A stretch of 62,205 bases of DNA from Oscillospiraceae bacterium. Lineage in GTDB: Bacteria; Bacillota; Clostridia; Oscillospirales; Oscillospiraceae. The position numbers and the translations under genes are program-made. The stretch is taken from the NCBI GenBank assembly GCA_015067845.1, contig SVLT01000015.1:1-62205 (forward strand). The letters run 5' to 3'. Below, piece after piece: positions 34,368 to 43,833 of the stretch; within the stretch, counting starts at the first letter, position 1; the number at the start of each line of letters is the position of its first letter. The notes beneath the pieces were generated by a model. The model did no database searches and was not told the origin of the DNA. It worked only from the letters and a program-made list of their open reading frames with translations.

Positions 34368-35039
34368 ATGGAATATCGGGAAGTAACTTATCTTGCGGTT
34401 GCACTTCGGATCGTGGTTGCAGTGCTTTGCGGCGGCGCTCTGGGCTTGGAGCGCGGACTGAAACACAGACCGGCAGGTATGCGTACATACATGCTGGTAT
34501 GCGTGGGCGCGTGCCTGGTCATGCTGACCAATCAATACCTGTTCCAGGTCACACAGACCGGTGATCCCATGCGTTTGGGCGCACAGGTGGTCAGCGGCAT
34601 CGGCTTTTTGGGCGCAGGTACCATCGTAGTCACCCGGTATAACCGGATCAAGGGTCTGACCACCGCGGCGGGACTTTGGTCCGCTGCCGGTGTGGGTCTG
34701 GCCCTGGGCGTGGGCTTCTATGAAGCTGCTTTGATTGCAGGATTTGCCATTTTTGTAGTCATGACTCTGCTGCAGCGCTGGGATGATAATTTGCACAGCA
34801 AGACCCGGGCGGTGGAGATCTATGTGGAGCTGGCAGACGGCACTACCATGGGTTATTTTATCAGCAAGCTGCGTGAACTGGAATTGGAGATCAGCAATGT
34901 TCAGATAGAGCAAAGCACAGCGGAGAGCAACAGCCGTGGCCTGATCGCTACGCTGAAAGCCCAAAAGCGGTGCGATCACAGCGACCTGATGGAAAAGATC
35001 CGCGCCATCAATGGCGTGCGGTATCTGGAAGAGCTGTAA
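34368..35039 (+). CDS. MgtC/SapB family membrane protein
   Basis: A 223-aa protein: four to five membrane helices in residues 5-140 with the MgtC signature GALGLERGLKHRPAGMRTYM and GIGFLGAGTIV, and a C-terminal soluble ACT-like domain (about 145-223, VEIYVELADGTTMGYFISKL). MgtC proteins act in growth at low magnesium and in intracellular survival of pathogens; in commensals the role is unclear. AAGGAGTGTGAAAT precedes the ATG. Single gene. Confidence 0.92.
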   Translation: MEYREVTYLAVALRIVVAVLCGGALGLERGLKHRPAGMRTYMLVCVGACLVMLTNQYLFQVTQTGDPMRLGAQVVSGIGFLGAGTIVVTRYNRIKGLTTAAGLWSAAGVGLALGVGFYEAALIAGFAIFVVMTLLQRWDDNLHSKTRAVEIYVELADGTTMGYFISKLRELELEISNVQIEQSTAESNSRGLIATLKAQKRCDHSDLMEKIRAINGVRYLEEL

Positions 35040-35052
35040 CAGAACCAAGATA

Positions 35053-35082
35053 AAGCCTTCCCCTCCGGGGGAAGGTTTTTTT
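35053..35082 (+). terminator. Terminator after mgtC-like gene (family C half-repeat)
   Basis: AAGCCTTCCCC TC CGGGGGAAGG hairpin followed by TTTTTTT. Confidence 0.85.
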
Positions 35083-35091
35083 AATAAACGA

Positions 35092-35119
35092 TTGCAAAAA
35101 AAATAAGGCGTGCTATAAT
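35092..35119 (+). promoter_or_regulatory. Promoter for the ABC exporter
   Basis: TTGCAA (35092-35097), 16 bp, TATAAT (35114-35119). Confidence 0.65.
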
Positions 35120-35151
35120 AAGAGGACTTTCCGTGTATAGAGGTGAGAAAA

Positions 35152-36939
35152 ATGATATTCGGCAAACACATCAACCGATACTATTGGAAATACGCCCCCA
35201 TGCTGCTGCTGGGTCTGCTGGCGTTGGTGGCGGTGGACTATCTGCAATTGGAGATCCCCAAGCTCTACGGCGCGGTGATCGACGGCATGAAATCCGGCAC
35301 CGTTCTGCAAGCAGACGGCACGGTGCTCCCCTTTGACATGGACTATGTGCTGGACGGTATCTGCCTGCCCATGGTCAAGATCATTCTGGCCATGATCTGC
35401 GGCCGTTTTCTGTGGCGGCTCTGCTTCTTCGGTTCCGCCGTCAGACTGGAAGCGGATCTTCGCAACCGCATGTTCGACCATTCCAAAAATCTGAGCCGGG
35501 AATATTACCAGGTGAACAAGGTAGGCGACCTGATGAGCCTGTATACCAACGATCTGGACACGGTGCAGGAATGTTTCGGCTGGGGTATCATGATGTTCTT
35601 CGATGCCCTTTTGCTGGGTGTGCTGGCAATCAACGATATGCTCCGCATGAGCCCCACAATGACCCTGCTGTGCCTGATCCCCATGGGCTTTTTGATGGCA
35701 TCCGCCACCATTGTTGGCAAGCGGATGACGGACAAATGGGACGCCCGTCAGGAGGCATTTTCCAAGCTGTCCGATTTCTCTCAGGAGAGCTTCTCCGGCA
35801 TTGCGGTGATCAAGGCCTTCGTCAAGGAAGCCAAGGAGCTGTGGGCATTTAAGAAGCTGAATGTGGAAAACGAGAAAACCAACATCGACCACACCAAGAT
35901 CTCCGTCACCTTCCGGGTGCTGGTGACCATGTTCGTGGAAAGCGTCATTTGCATTATTTTGGGCTACGGCGGTTATCTAGTCTACTGTGGCGAGTTCACC
36001 GGCGGTCAGCTGATGGAATTTATCGGCTATTTCAACGCTGTGATTTGGCCTGTGATGGCGGTTTCCGAGCTGATCGACATGACCTCCCGGGGCAAGGCTT
36101 CCATGAACCGTCTGGCAGAGCTGCTGGATGCCCCCGTCCATGTGAAGGACAAGCCCGGCGTGACGGATCTGACGGACATCAAGGGCAATATTGAATTCAG
36201 AAACCTCACATTCCGCTATCCCGACGGGGAATTTGATGCCTTGAAGAATGTTTCCTTTACCATCAACGCCGGAGAAAATGTGGGCCTGGTGGGTAAGACC
36301 GGCTCCGGCAAGACCACCCTGGTGGATCTGATCCTGCGTACCTACAATGTGCCCGACGGCACGGTGTTTATCGACGGGAAGGATGTGAACGAGGTTTCCA
36401 TCCGCTCCGTCCGGGAGGGCTGCGCCTATGTGCCCCAGGACAATTTCCTTTTCTCTGATACCATCGAAAACAACATCGCTTTCGGGGTGGACAAGCATGA
36501 CCTCGCGGCTGTGACCGATGCGGCAAAGCTTGCCGACATTCACAGCAATATTTCGGAATTTGGTCAGGGCTACGAAACGGTTCTGGGCGAACGGGGCGTG
36601 ACCGTCTCCGGCGGCCAGAAGCAGCGAATTTCCATTGCCCGGGCGCTGATGAAGGATGCGCCCATCCTGATTCTGGACGACTCTGTTTCCGCGGTGGATA
36701 CCAAGACCGAGACCACCATCCTTTCCAATCTGCGGCAGACCCGCGCGGGCCGCACCACCATCCTCATCGCCCACCGGATTTCCACCATCGAGAAAATGGA
36801 CAAGATCCTGTTCATTGACGATGGTGCGCTGGCGGCGGTCGGCAGTCACGAGGAGCTGTATGAAAACAATGCCGAATACCGTAAAATGGTAGACCTGCAA
36901 CGGCTGGAAGAGGCGGAAGGAGGTAACGGCGATGCGTGA
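35152..36939 (+). CDS. ABC exporter half-transporter, degenerate-site subunit
   Basis: A 595-aa half-transporter: six helices in residues 1-320, ATPase domain from about 350. Walker A is GKTGSGKTT, signature VSGGQKQR, but Walker B reads LILDDSVSAVD, with Asp where the catalytic Glu belongs, so its own site is degenerate. The next gene overlaps by 8 bp and has the normal Glu; together they form a heterodimer of the BmrCD/TM287-288 type. A GTG lies three codons upstream; the ATG at 35152 fits the GAGGTG site better. Cargo is unknown; drug or lipid export is typical. Confidence 0.93.
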   Translation: MIFGKHINRYYWKYAPMLLLGLLALVAVDYLQLEIPKLYGAVIDGMKSGTVLQADGTVLPFDMDYVLDGICLPMVKIILAMICGRFLWRLCFFGSAVRLEADLRNRMFDHSKNLSREYYQVNKVGDLMSLYTNDLDTVQECFGWGIMMFFDALLLGVLAINDMLRMSPTMTLLCLIPMGFLMASATIVGKRMTDKWDARQEAFSKLSDFSQESFSGIAVIKAFVKEAKELWAFKKLNVENEKTNIDHTKISVTFRVLVTMFVESVICIILGYGGYLVYCGEFTGGQLMEFIGYFNAVIWPVMAVSELIDMTSRGKASMNRLAELLDAPVHVKDKPGVTDLTDIKGNIEFRNLTFRYPDGEFDALKNVSFTINAGENVGLVGKTGSGKTTLVDLILRTYNVPDGTVFIDGKDVNEVSIRSVREGCAYVPQDNFLFSDTIENNIAFGVDKHDLAAVTDAAKLADIHSNISEFGQGYETVLGERGVTVSGGQKQRISIARALMKDAPILILDDSVSAVDTKTETTILSNLRQTRAGRTTILIAHRISTIEKMDKILFIDDGALAAVGSHEELYENNAEYRKMVDLQRLEEAEGGNGDA

Positions 36940-38824
36940 GTATTTACCCGTTCTGATCGTGGGCGGCATCATCGGCCTGTTCACCACCTTCTTCCTGGTC
37001 GCCTACGCCATTTTGCGCCGGCAAAAGGAAGATATGACCGACCGGGATCGGAAAATGTCCGACAAGGAGATCATCACCCGGCTTCTGCGCTATGCAAAGC
37101 CCTATTGGAAGAGCTTCGTACTGGTCTTTTTCGTTATGCTGTTTTCCATCGTGTTTGAGGTGGTTTCCCCTCTGCTCATGGGCAGCCTTACCAAGCTGGT
37201 CCAGCAGGACGGCTTTGAATTAAGCCAGCTCTTTACCCTGGTGGGCGTGTATGCCGGAATTTTGGCGGTTTCTTTGATCTGCACCTATTTCCAGGCCATG
37301 ATCTTGCAAAAAACCGGACAGAAAATTCTGTCCCAGATCCGTCTGGATGTGTTTACCCGGGCGGAGGAGCTGAGCCATGAGCAGCTGAACAACATCCCCG
37401 TGGGTAAGCTGGTGACCCGTGTCACCAACGATCCCAACGCCATTTCCTATATGTTTACCAACATTCTGGTGACCCTGGCGAAGAACTCTATGGTGGTTGT
37501 GGGCATTCTGGTCGCCATGCTGCTGGTCAACTACGCCCTGACCCTGATGGTGCTGTGCTTTGTGCCTTTCGTGGTGCTGTTCACCATTATTTTCCGTCAG
37601 TTCTCCCGTCGGGTGCACCGGCAGGTGAGTAATGCCACTACGGACATCAATACCTATCTGTCCGAAAATCTCTCCGGTATGAAAATTACTCAGATCTTCA
37701 ACCGGGAAGCAGAAAAAATGGATGCCTTTGCCCTGCGCAGCCGCAAGCTGATGAAGGCAAAGTTCAACCGGATGTATGTGTTCGGCATTTTCCGGCCCAT
37801 GGTGTATATGCTGTTTGTGTCCAGCCAGCTTTGCCTGTTCTATTTCAGCGCAAAGGGATATATCCAGCAGACCTCTTTTATGGGTCAGATCATCGACAGC
37901 GCAACGGTGGTCACCTTCTACGGCTATATCTCCCGGTTCTTTAACCCCATCCAGACCCTGGCGGAGCAGTTTGATATGCTCCAGCGCAGCTTTGCCTCCG
38001 CGGAAAAGATCTTCACCATTCTGGACATGAAGCCCAAAGTGGTGGACGATCCGGATGCCATTGAGCTGGAAAATATCCGGGGCGAGATCGAATTCAAGGA
38101 TGTGTGGTTCTCCTATGTGCCCGACGAATGGGTGCTCAAAGGGGTCAGCTTCCACATCGATCCCAAGCAGACCGTGGCCTTTGTGGGCTCTACCGGCTCC
38201 GGTAAGACCACGATTCTCAGCCTGATCTGCCGCAATTACGACATCCAAAAGGGACAAATTCTGATTGACGGCATCGACATCCGGAAGATCAAAATTGCCT
38301 CCCTGCGCAGTCATTTCGGACAGATGCTCCAGGATGTATTCCTATTCTCCGGCGACATCCGCAGCAACATCCTCCTGCGAAAAGAGGGTATTTCCGATGA
38401 GGAAGTCATGGAAGCCTGCCGGTACGTCAACGCTGATTCCTTTATCAACCGACTGGAAAAGGGACTGGACGAGCCGGTGCGTGAGCGGGGCAACAACTTC
38501 TCCGCCGGTCAGCGGCAGCTTCTGAGCTTTGCCCGGACCATCATCCACAAGCCCAGCGTGATGATCCTGGACGAGGCAACTGCCAACATCGACACGGAAA
38601 CAGAGCTGTTGATCCAGGACTCTCTGGAAAAGATGAAAAACATCGGCACCATGCTCATCGTTGCCCACCGTCTGTCCACCATCCAGCACGCGGACAACAT
38701 CATTTTGCTGTCCCACGGCCAGATCGTAGAGCAGGGCAACCACCAGGAGCTGCTGCAGCGGAAGGGCAAATATTATCATCTGTATACCTTGCAGTATAAC
38801 AAGCAACAGCTTCAAAACAGTTAA
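36932..38824 (+). CDS. ABC exporter half-transporter, canonical subunit
   Basis: A 630-aa half-transporter: an extra N-terminal membrane helix (about 5-28), six further helices to about 350, ATPase domain with Walker A GSTGSGKTT, signature FSAGQRQLLSFARTI and a complete Walker B MILDEATANID. Partner of the upstream gene. A strong hairpin terminator follows. Confidence 0.93.
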   Translation: MREYLPVLIVGGIIGLFTTFFLVAYAILRRQKEDMTDRDRKMSDKEIITRLLRYAKPYWKSFVLVFFVMLFSIVFEVVSPLLMGSLTKLVQQDGFELSQLFTLVGVYAGILAVSLICTYFQAMILQKTGQKILSQIRLDVFTRAEELSHEQLNNIPVGKLVTRVTNDPNAISYMFTNILVTLAKNSMVVVGILVAMLLVNYALTLMVLCFVPFVVLFTIIFRQFSRRVHRQVSNATTDINTYLSENLSGMKITQIFNREAEKMDAFALRSRKLMKAKFNRMYVFGIFRPMVYMLFVSSQLCLFYFSAKGYIQQTSFMGQIIDSATVVTFYGYISRFFNPIQTLAEQFDMLQRSFASAEKIFTILDMKPKVVDDPDAIELENIRGEIEFKDVWFSYVPDEWVLKGVSFHIDPKQTVAFVGSTGSGKTTILSLICRNYDIQKGQILIDGIDIRKIKIASLRSHFGQMLQDVFLFSGDIRSNILLRKEGISDEEVMEACRYVNADSFINRLEKGLDEPVRERGNNFSAGQRQLLSFARTIIHKPSVMILDEATANIDTETELLIQDSLEKMKNIGTMLIVAHRLSTIQHADNIILLSHGQIVEQGNHQELLQRKGKYYHLYTLQYNKQQLQNS

Positions 38825-38853
38825 AAAACCGGCCCGAAAGGGCCGGTTTTTCT
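38824..38853. terminator. Bidirectional terminator between ABC exporter and queT
   Basis: AAAACCGGCCC GAAA GGGCCGGTTTT: T run on both strands; serves the two converging genes. Confidence 0.85.
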
Positions 38854-39356
38854 TATGAAAACAGTTTTTTGTCCAAATTCCGCAGGCGCAGGGCGTAATA
38901 CAGGGCGCTGCCCAGAGTCAGAAGCACGCCCAGCTCGCCGATGGCCACGGTGATGGCGTTATACCAAAATCCGCCGCCTATGATCACCGCCAATTCCCAG
39001 CCGATGATCAGTCCGTTCCACAGCGCCGGCATCAGCAGACCCAAAAGGGGATAGCCTTTGATGGTGATGTTCCGGCATCCGCGCATGGAAATTGCCGCGA
39101 GAAAGGTTGCTGCACTGCCCATCAAAAAATCCAATGGCAGGGCATTTGTAGAGATATTGAACAGCAAGGTTCCCAAGGTCAGCCCGGGGATGGCTGCCGG
39201 GGTAAAAAATGCCAGAACGCACAGCGCTTCCGATGCCCGGAACTGAATTGCAAAAGAGGCAGAGCCAGGGATCAGCAGATTTTGCAGATGGGTCAGCACC
39301 ATGTACAGCGCGGCGATCATGGCGCAATGGACAAGGTGACGGGTGTTTTTTCGCAT
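38853..39356 (-). CDS. queT: QueT-type ECF transporter S component
   Basis: A substrate-binding membrane subunit of an energy-coupling-factor transporter for queuosine precursors (preQ0/preQ1 or queuine). It has 167 aa, five to six helices, with the QueT signature: MIAALYMVLTHL, FAIQFRASEALCVLAFFTPA, AIPGLTLGTLLFN and LDFLMGSAATFLAA. An upstream extension of 23 codons is open; the ATG at 39354-39356 follows CAGGAGAACACT and is preferred. A preQ1-I riboswitch lies in its leader, which supports the substrate. Confidence 0.93.
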   Translation of the reverse strand: MRKNTRHLVHCAMIAALYMVLTHLQNLLIPGSASFAIQFRASEALCVLAFFTPAAIPGLTLGTLLFNISTNALPLDFLMGSAATFLAAISMRGCRNITIKGYPLLGLLMPALWNGLIIGWELAVIIGGGFWYNAITVAIGELGVLLTLGSALYYALRLRNLDKKLFS

Positions 39357-39380
39357 AGTGTTCTCCTGAAAATAGAAAAT

Positions 39381-39422
39381 GGGCGCAGTCGCACCCAAAG
39401 AAAATGGGCGCAATGCGCCCAT
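39381..39422 (-). terminator. Riboswitch-associated terminator hairpins
   Basis: Minus strand ATGGGCGCATTGCGCCCAT followed by TTTCTTT (39404-39422), then a second, imperfect copy (GGGTGCGACTGCGCCC, 39381-39396) followed by ATTTTC. The first is the likely expression platform; the second may also mask the queT ribosome site. Confidence 0.7.
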
Positions 39423-39428
39423 CAAGAT

Positions 39429-39470
39429 CCCTAGTTTTGTTTCAAGACAGGATGGTTGCGAACTGTCCTA
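39429..39470 (-). promoter_or_regulatory. preQ1-I riboswitch aptamer
   Basis: On the minus strand GGACAG/CTGTCT closes stem P1 around a 12-nt loop TTCGCAACCATC, followed by the A-rich tail TTGAAACAAAACTAGG. Loop and tail match the class I preQ1 aptamer (compare the Thermoanaerobacter tengcongensis form: TCGCA...AACC and AACAAAACAAGG). Located between the promoter and a terminator, upstream of queT, so ligand binding probably causes termination. Confidence 0.85.
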
Positions 39471-39483
39471 TGAAGTTGGGGTT

Positions 39484-39512
39484 ATTATAGCGGAAAATTG
39501 GGGAGATGTCAA
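39484..39512 (-). promoter_or_regulatory. Promoter for queT
   Basis: Minus strand TTGACA (39507-39512), 17 bp, TATAAT (39484-39489), consensus in all positions. Confidence 0.9.
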
Positions 39513-39552
39513 GAGAAGCGGAAACACGGATCAACGCAAAATATCACAGTCA

Positions 39553-39663
39553 TGTCATTCCGAGGCCCAACGGGCCGTGGGAATCTCCCGGTACAATGTG
39601 GCAATTCGGCAGGTTCTACCAGGAGATTGCCACGTCACCCCTTCGGGGCTCCTCGCAATGACA
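39553..39663. repeat. Family A dispersed repeat, copy 8, inverted
   Basis: Runs in the opposite orientation to the other copies: CTCCTCGCAATGACA is at the right end and TGTCATTCCGAGGCCC at the left. Confidence 0.85.
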
Positions 39664-39715
39664 TACGAGGTGGGATGGTGCGTCGGAACAAACGAGTGTT
39701 TAGGTGAAAAGTTTT

Positions 39716-40030
39716 TTATCCAAAGAAAAATACCTGCTTCATCAGGGGTTGTGCGCCGGTGACGGGATCCATTTCCATGACCATGACATCTTTCATGTAC
39801 TCGTTCCAGCGGTCAACCACCGGGCTCTCGGCCTGCACCTTCGCAGCAAATTCCACGCTGTCGCACTCATAATAGCCGAACAGCTCGTTGCCCACATTCC
39901 AGATGGTGTAATTGCGGATGCCGGCGGCGGCCAGAACCTCTTTCATCTCCGGCCAGATGTTATCATGGCGGCGGATATATTCTTCCAGCTTGCCCGGCAG
40001 TACGGTTGCTTTCCATGCGTAGCGTTCCAT
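39716..40030 (-). CDS. rhaM: L-rhamnose mutarotase
   Basis: Interconverts the anomers of L-rhamnose. It has 104 aa, the usual length: MERYAWKATVLPGKLEEYIR, RRHDNIWPEMKEVLAAAGI with the active-site His, NYTIW and LFGYYE, and a WNEYMKDVM segment. GGAGGAACATTT precedes the ATG. It is divergent from the sugar ABC importer at 40237-44847, which suggests that importer handles rhamnose or a related deoxy sugar. Confidence 0.93.
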   Translation of the reverse strand: MERYAWKATVLPGKLEEYIRRHDNIWPEMKEVLAAAGIRNYTIWNVGNELFGYYECDSVEFAAKVQAESPVVDRWNEYMKDVMVMEMDPVTGAQPLMKQVFFFG

Positions 40031-40236
40031 AAATGTTCCTCCAATAAAAATATAAAAAATAGTTGCATTTGTGGCGGTTTAGTGATATTATACATATACG
40101 CTCTAAAAATTCCTAGTGTCGTAGGTAATAAATGACAAAAATTAGCGAATCATACAAAAATTTAGATATTTTTTGTGAAACTAGACGGACAAGTGCTCCC
40201 CATTAATCGGGCACTGTCAAGGGAGGGGAACGGTAA
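40031..40236. promoter_or_regulatory. Divergent control region of rhaM and the importer
   Basis: About 205 AT-rich bases without a gene. A minus-strand TATAAT for rhaM lies at about 40088-40093. For the importer no convincing -35/-10 pair is seen. No clear operator recognised. Confidence 0.45.
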
Positions 40237-41745
40237 ATGTCCGAACCGATATTGCAACTGCGAAATATTACAAAAATCTTCCCCGGTGTCAAGGCGCTGA
40301 ACAAGGTTCAGTTTGACCTGCGTCCGGGAGAAATTCATGCCCTGATGGGCGAAAACGGTGCCGGTAAATCCACGTTCATCAAGGTGATCATGGGTGTGCA
40401 CCGGGCGGAAGAGGGCGAAATGCTGCTCTACGGAAAGCCTGTGCATTTCAAGAGTACCCGGGATGCCCAAAAGGCAGGCATCGCCGCCATCTATCAGCAT
40501 GTAACCGCCTATCCTCATCTGAGTGTGGCGGAAAACATCTTCACCGGCCACCTGAAAAAGCGTTTCGGCGTGGTGCAGTGGAAGGAAATGTATGACGAGG
40601 CAGACAAGCTCCTGCAGGAGCTGAACGCCGATTTCGATTCCCGGGCCCTGATGGGCAATTTGTCTGTTGCTCAGCAGCAGATGGTGGAGATCGCAAAGGC
40701 ACTGTCTGTGAATGCGAAGATCATCATCATGGATGAGCCCACCGCCGCGCTTACCAAGCGGGAGTCGGAGGAGCTGTATCGCATCACCCGTAAGCTCCGG
40801 GACGAGGGCAAATCCATCATCTTCATTTCCCACCGGTTTGAGGATATGTACGCCCTGGCTACCCGGGTCACTGTGTTCCGGGATGCCAATTATATCGGCA
40901 CCTACGATGTGGACGGCATCACCAATGCCGACCTCATTAAGGCCATGGTTGGTCGGGAGATCAACGACCTGTTCCCCAAGCCCCAGGTGGAGCTGGGCGA
41001 AGAGGTGCTTCGGGTGGAAAACCTCAGCCGTACCGGCTATTTCAAGGATGTTTCCTTTGCGGTGCGCAAGGGTGAGATCCTGGGCCTGACCGGTCTGGTC
41101 GGTGCCCGGCGTACCGAGGTGGTGCAGACCATTTTCGGCGCGGAAAAGCTGAATTCCGGCAAGATTTATCTGGATGGCAAGGAAGTCAAAGTCAAGAATC
41201 CCACTCAGGCTATGAAGCTGGGCATCGGCCTGCTTCCGGAAAACCGGCAGATCGAAGGTCTGATCCTGGATTGGGGCATTGGCCGGAACATCACCCTGAC
41301 GGAGCTGGGCAAGTATACCACCGCCCTGTTCCTGAACGAAAAGAAAGAAAATCAGGTAGCGAAGGATCTGGCGGAGCAGGTGGATACCAAAGCGGTGTCC
41401 GTTTTCGACAAGGCCAGCTCCCTTTCCGGCGGCAACCAGCAGAAAGTGGTCGTCGCGAAAGCCTTGGGCTCTGATTTTAAGGTGCTGGTTCTGGATGAAC
41501 CCACCAAGGGCGTGGACGTGGGCGCGAAAGCCGCCATTTACGAGATCATGGGCGATCTGGCCCAGCGTGGCTACGCCATCATTATGATATCCTCGGAAAT
41601 GCCGGAAATTTTGGGCATGTCCGACCGGATCGTGGTCATGTGCGAGGGCCGTGTCACCGGCGAGCTGAGCCGGGATGAGGCCACTCAGGAGAAGATCCTG
41701 GAGCTGGCAATGAGCAAGCATGTGACGGCAGAAGGGAGTGTGTGA
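40237..41745 (+). CDS. rhaT: Sugar ABC importer, two-domain ATP-binding protein (rhamnose type)
   Basis: A 502-aa ATPase of the RbsA/RhaT class with two fused nucleotide-binding domains. Domain 1 (1-245) is canonical: GENGAGKST, LSVAQQQMVEIAKAL, IIMDEPTAALT. Domain 2 (about 255-500) has a degenerate Walker A (GLVGARRTEVV) but a full signature LSGGNQQKVVVAKAL and VLDEPTKGVDVG, as usual in this class. GGGAGGGG precedes the ATG. First gene of a four-gene operon. Sugar specificity is inferred from adjacent rhaM; ribose or autoinducer-2 importers look alike. Confidence 0.88.
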   Translation: MSEPILQLRNITKIFPGVKALNKVQFDLRPGEIHALMGENGAGKSTFIKVIMGVHRAEEGEMLLYGKPVHFKSTRDAQKAGIAAIYQHVTAYPHLSVAENIFTGHLKKRFGVVQWKEMYDEADKLLQELNADFDSRALMGNLSVAQQQMVEIAKALSVNAKIIIMDEPTAALTKRESEELYRITRKLRDEGKSIIFISHRFEDMYALATRVTVFRDANYIGTYDVDGITNADLIKAMVGREINDLFPKPQVELGEEVLRVENLSRTGYFKDVSFAVRKGEILGLTGLVGARRTEVVQTIFGAEKLNSGKIYLDGKEVKVKNPTQAMKLGIGLLPENRQIEGLILDWGIGRNITLTELGKYTTALFLNEKKENQVAKDLAEQVDTKAVSVFDKASSLSGGNQQKVVVAKALGSDFKVLVLDEPTKGVDVGAKAAIYEIMGDLAQRGYAIIMISSEMPEILGMSDRIVVMCEGRVTGELSRDEATQEKILELAMSKHVTAEGSV

Positions 41746-41747
41746 CT

Positions 41748-42758
41748 GTGAAGAATAAAACACTTCTGAAAAACGATAAGCTGGGCGGCATCCTGCGCAG
41801 CCGGGAATCCAGCCTGCTTCTGGTCATGATCCTGCTGGTGGCTGTGATCCAATGGCGCAGCAACGGCATGTTCCTGAAACCCATCGTTATTTCCCAGTTG
41901 CTGCAAAACTATTCCTATATTATGGTGCTGTCCTTCGGTATGCTGCTGGTGCTACTCATCGGCGGTATCGACATCGCCATCGGCGCAACCATGGCCATCA
42001 GCGCCATGAGCACCTGTCTGATGATGCGCGACGGCATGATCACCAGCGCACCTCTGGCCTTCGGTATGAGCATCCTCATCGGTCTGGTCTGCGGACTGCT
42101 CATCGGTCTGGTTGTGGCAAAGGGCAAGGTCATCCCCATCATCGCCACCCTGGGCGCCCAGTACATTTTCCGCGGCCTGACCTACTATGTCTCCGATTCC
42201 GACTGGGTCAGCCGTGATGAGATGCTCCCCGCCTACACCCAGTTCGCCCAGGGCGAATTTCTGGGGATCAACAACCTGTTCTGGATCGTCATCGGCGTTT
42301 TCGTGCTGTTTTTGATGTTCCTGAAATGGACTGGCTTCGGCCGTCAGATCTATGCCGTGGGCTCCAACTCTGATGCGGCGAAGATCTCCGGTATCAACAT
42401 TGACCGGGTCAAGATCATCGTCTACGCCATCAACGGCGCCATTGCCGGTCTGGCCGGCGCCATGTACACCAGCCTCTACACCTCCGCCCAGGGCAACATG
42501 GCGGACGGCGCGGAAATGGATGTCATCGCCGCCTGCGTCATCGGTGGCGTGAGCCTGAACGGCGGACAGGGCAGCGCATTCGGTGTGCTGCTGGGCGCGC
42601 TGACCATCGCAATTATCAGTAAATCGTTGAGCCTGGTAGGTATCGATGCCTTCTGGCAACAGGCTTTGAAGGGCGCGATCATCCTGCTTGCTGTGCTGAT
42701 CAATGTGATCGTGCAGCGCAATGCCGCCCGTAAAGCACTGGAAGGGAGGGATATCTGA
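41748..42758 (+). CDS. rhaP: Sugar ABC importer permease 1
   Basis: A 336-aa RbsC-type permease with eight to ten helices. Conserved segments are LVLLIGGIDIAIGATMAIS, TLGAQYIFRGLTYYVS and GRQIYAVGSNSDAAKISGI. Two GTG starts are possible (41742 and 41748); the second is 9 nt from GGGAG and is chosen. The operon overlap with the ATPase gene is then nil, 2 bp apart. Sugar specificity as for the ATPase. Confidence 0.87.
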   Translation: MKNKTLLKNDKLGGILRSRESSLLLVMILLVAVIQWRSNGMFLKPIVISQLLQNYSYIMVLSFGMLLVLLIGGIDIAIGATMAISAMSTCLMMRDGMITSAPLAFGMSILIGLVCGLLIGLVVAKGKVIPIIATLGAQYIFRGLTYYVSDSDWVSRDEMLPAYTQFAQGEFLGINNLFWIVIGVFVLFLMFLKWTGFGRQIYAVGSNSDAAKISGINIDRVKIIVYAINGAIAGLAGAMYTSLYTSAQGNMADGAEMDVIAACVIGGVSLNGGQGSAFGVLLGALTIAIISKSLSLVGIDAFWQQALKGAIILLAVLINVIVQRNAARKALEGRDI

Positions 42759-43774
42759 TGGCAACCAAATCCGGAAGAACCATCTCCAACGCCCGGGAAC
42801 TTTCCCTGAAATCCCTGATCGTCCGATGGGAATTCCTGCTGATCCTGATTTTTGTGGCGGTCAATATCATGAACGCCAACCTCTCCCCGGTCTACCTCAA
42901 TGAAAAATTCCTGTTCATCAATATCCGGGGTTTCATGGTCAAGGGCATCCTCGCCCTGCCCATGGCCTATATCCTGCTGTTGGGTGATATTGACCTGTCC
43001 GTGGGCGGCAATGTGTGCTTGTCCGCAACGGTTCTGGGCATCGTCTACAACACCACCGGCAATATGGTGCTTGCCATCGCGGCCTGTCTGCTTACCGGCA
43101 CGCTGTGCGGCGCGCTGAACGGCATCCTGCTGACCAAGTTCACAGAGCTTGCTCCCATGATCGTCACCCTGGCCACCAATATCATCTTCCGGGGCATTTC
43201 CGAAAGAATTTTGGGCGACGGCTCCACCGGCGGTATGCAGGAAGTGGAATGGTTCACCCAGCTGTATTACGGTCGGGTGGCTGAGTTGGTCCCCTATCTG
43301 GTCATCATCTTCTGTGTGCTGGCGCTGGTCTTTGGACTGGTGATGCACAAGACCGTCTTTGGCCGGCAGATGTTCGCCATCGGCGCCAACAAGAAGGCCG
43401 CCGCCTACGCAGGCGTCAAGGTAGAAAAGATCCGCATGATCGTGTTCACCCTCACCGGCCTGGTCTGCGGCTTCGCAGCTGTTTTTGATTGCGCCAACAT
43501 GGGCTCTGTCAAGAGCAACCTGGCTAAGGGCTACGAGCTGGAAGCCATTGCTATGTGCGTGCTGGGCGGTATCTCCACCGCCGGCGGCAAGGGCACGATG
43601 GTGGGTGCGGTGATTTCCATCTTCATCATCGGCCTACTCCGTTACGGCCTGGGTCTCGCCAATTTCAGCGGCCAGACCATCCGTATCATCCTGGGCGCGC
43701 TGCTGATCGCCGTGGTTCTTTACCCCACCATTCAGGAAGCAATCAAAAACCGCTTTGCCAAGAAGGCACAATAA
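42758..43774 (+). CDS. rhaQ: Sugar ABC importer permease 2
   Basis: A 338-aa RbsC-type permease, paralogous to the preceding gene: LLGDIDLSVGGNVCLSATVL, TLATNIIFRGISERIL and GRQMFAIGANKKAAAYAG. Start and previous stop share the base pair TGATG. Two different permease genes, rather than one used twice, is the arrangement seen in rhamnose and autoinducer-2 importers. Confidence 0.87.
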   Translation: MATKSGRTISNARELSLKSLIVRWEFLLILIFVAVNIMNANLSPVYLNEKFLFINIRGFMVKGILALPMAYILLLGDIDLSVGGNVCLSATVLGIVYNTTGNMVLAIAACLLTGTLCGALNGILLTKFTELAPMIVTLATNIIFRGISERILGDGSTGGMQEVEWFTQLYYGRVAELVPYLVIIFCVLALVFGLVMHKTVFGRQMFAIGANKKAAAYAGVKVEKIRMIVFTLTGLVCGFAAVFDCANMGSVKSNLAKGYELEAIAMCVLGGISTAGGKGTMVGAVISIFIIGLLRYGLGLANFSGQTIRIILGALLIAVVLYPTIQEAIKNRFAKKAQ

Positions 43775-43833
43775 TTCTTTGGTATGTACGCGAAAGCGTT
43801 CATATAATAAAAATTTCTGAAAGGAAGACAAAA

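Noticed and set aside
40162..41763. 533-codon open frame opposite the sugar importer ATPase
   Set aside because: Antisense shadow; the ATPase frame has Walker and signature motifs.
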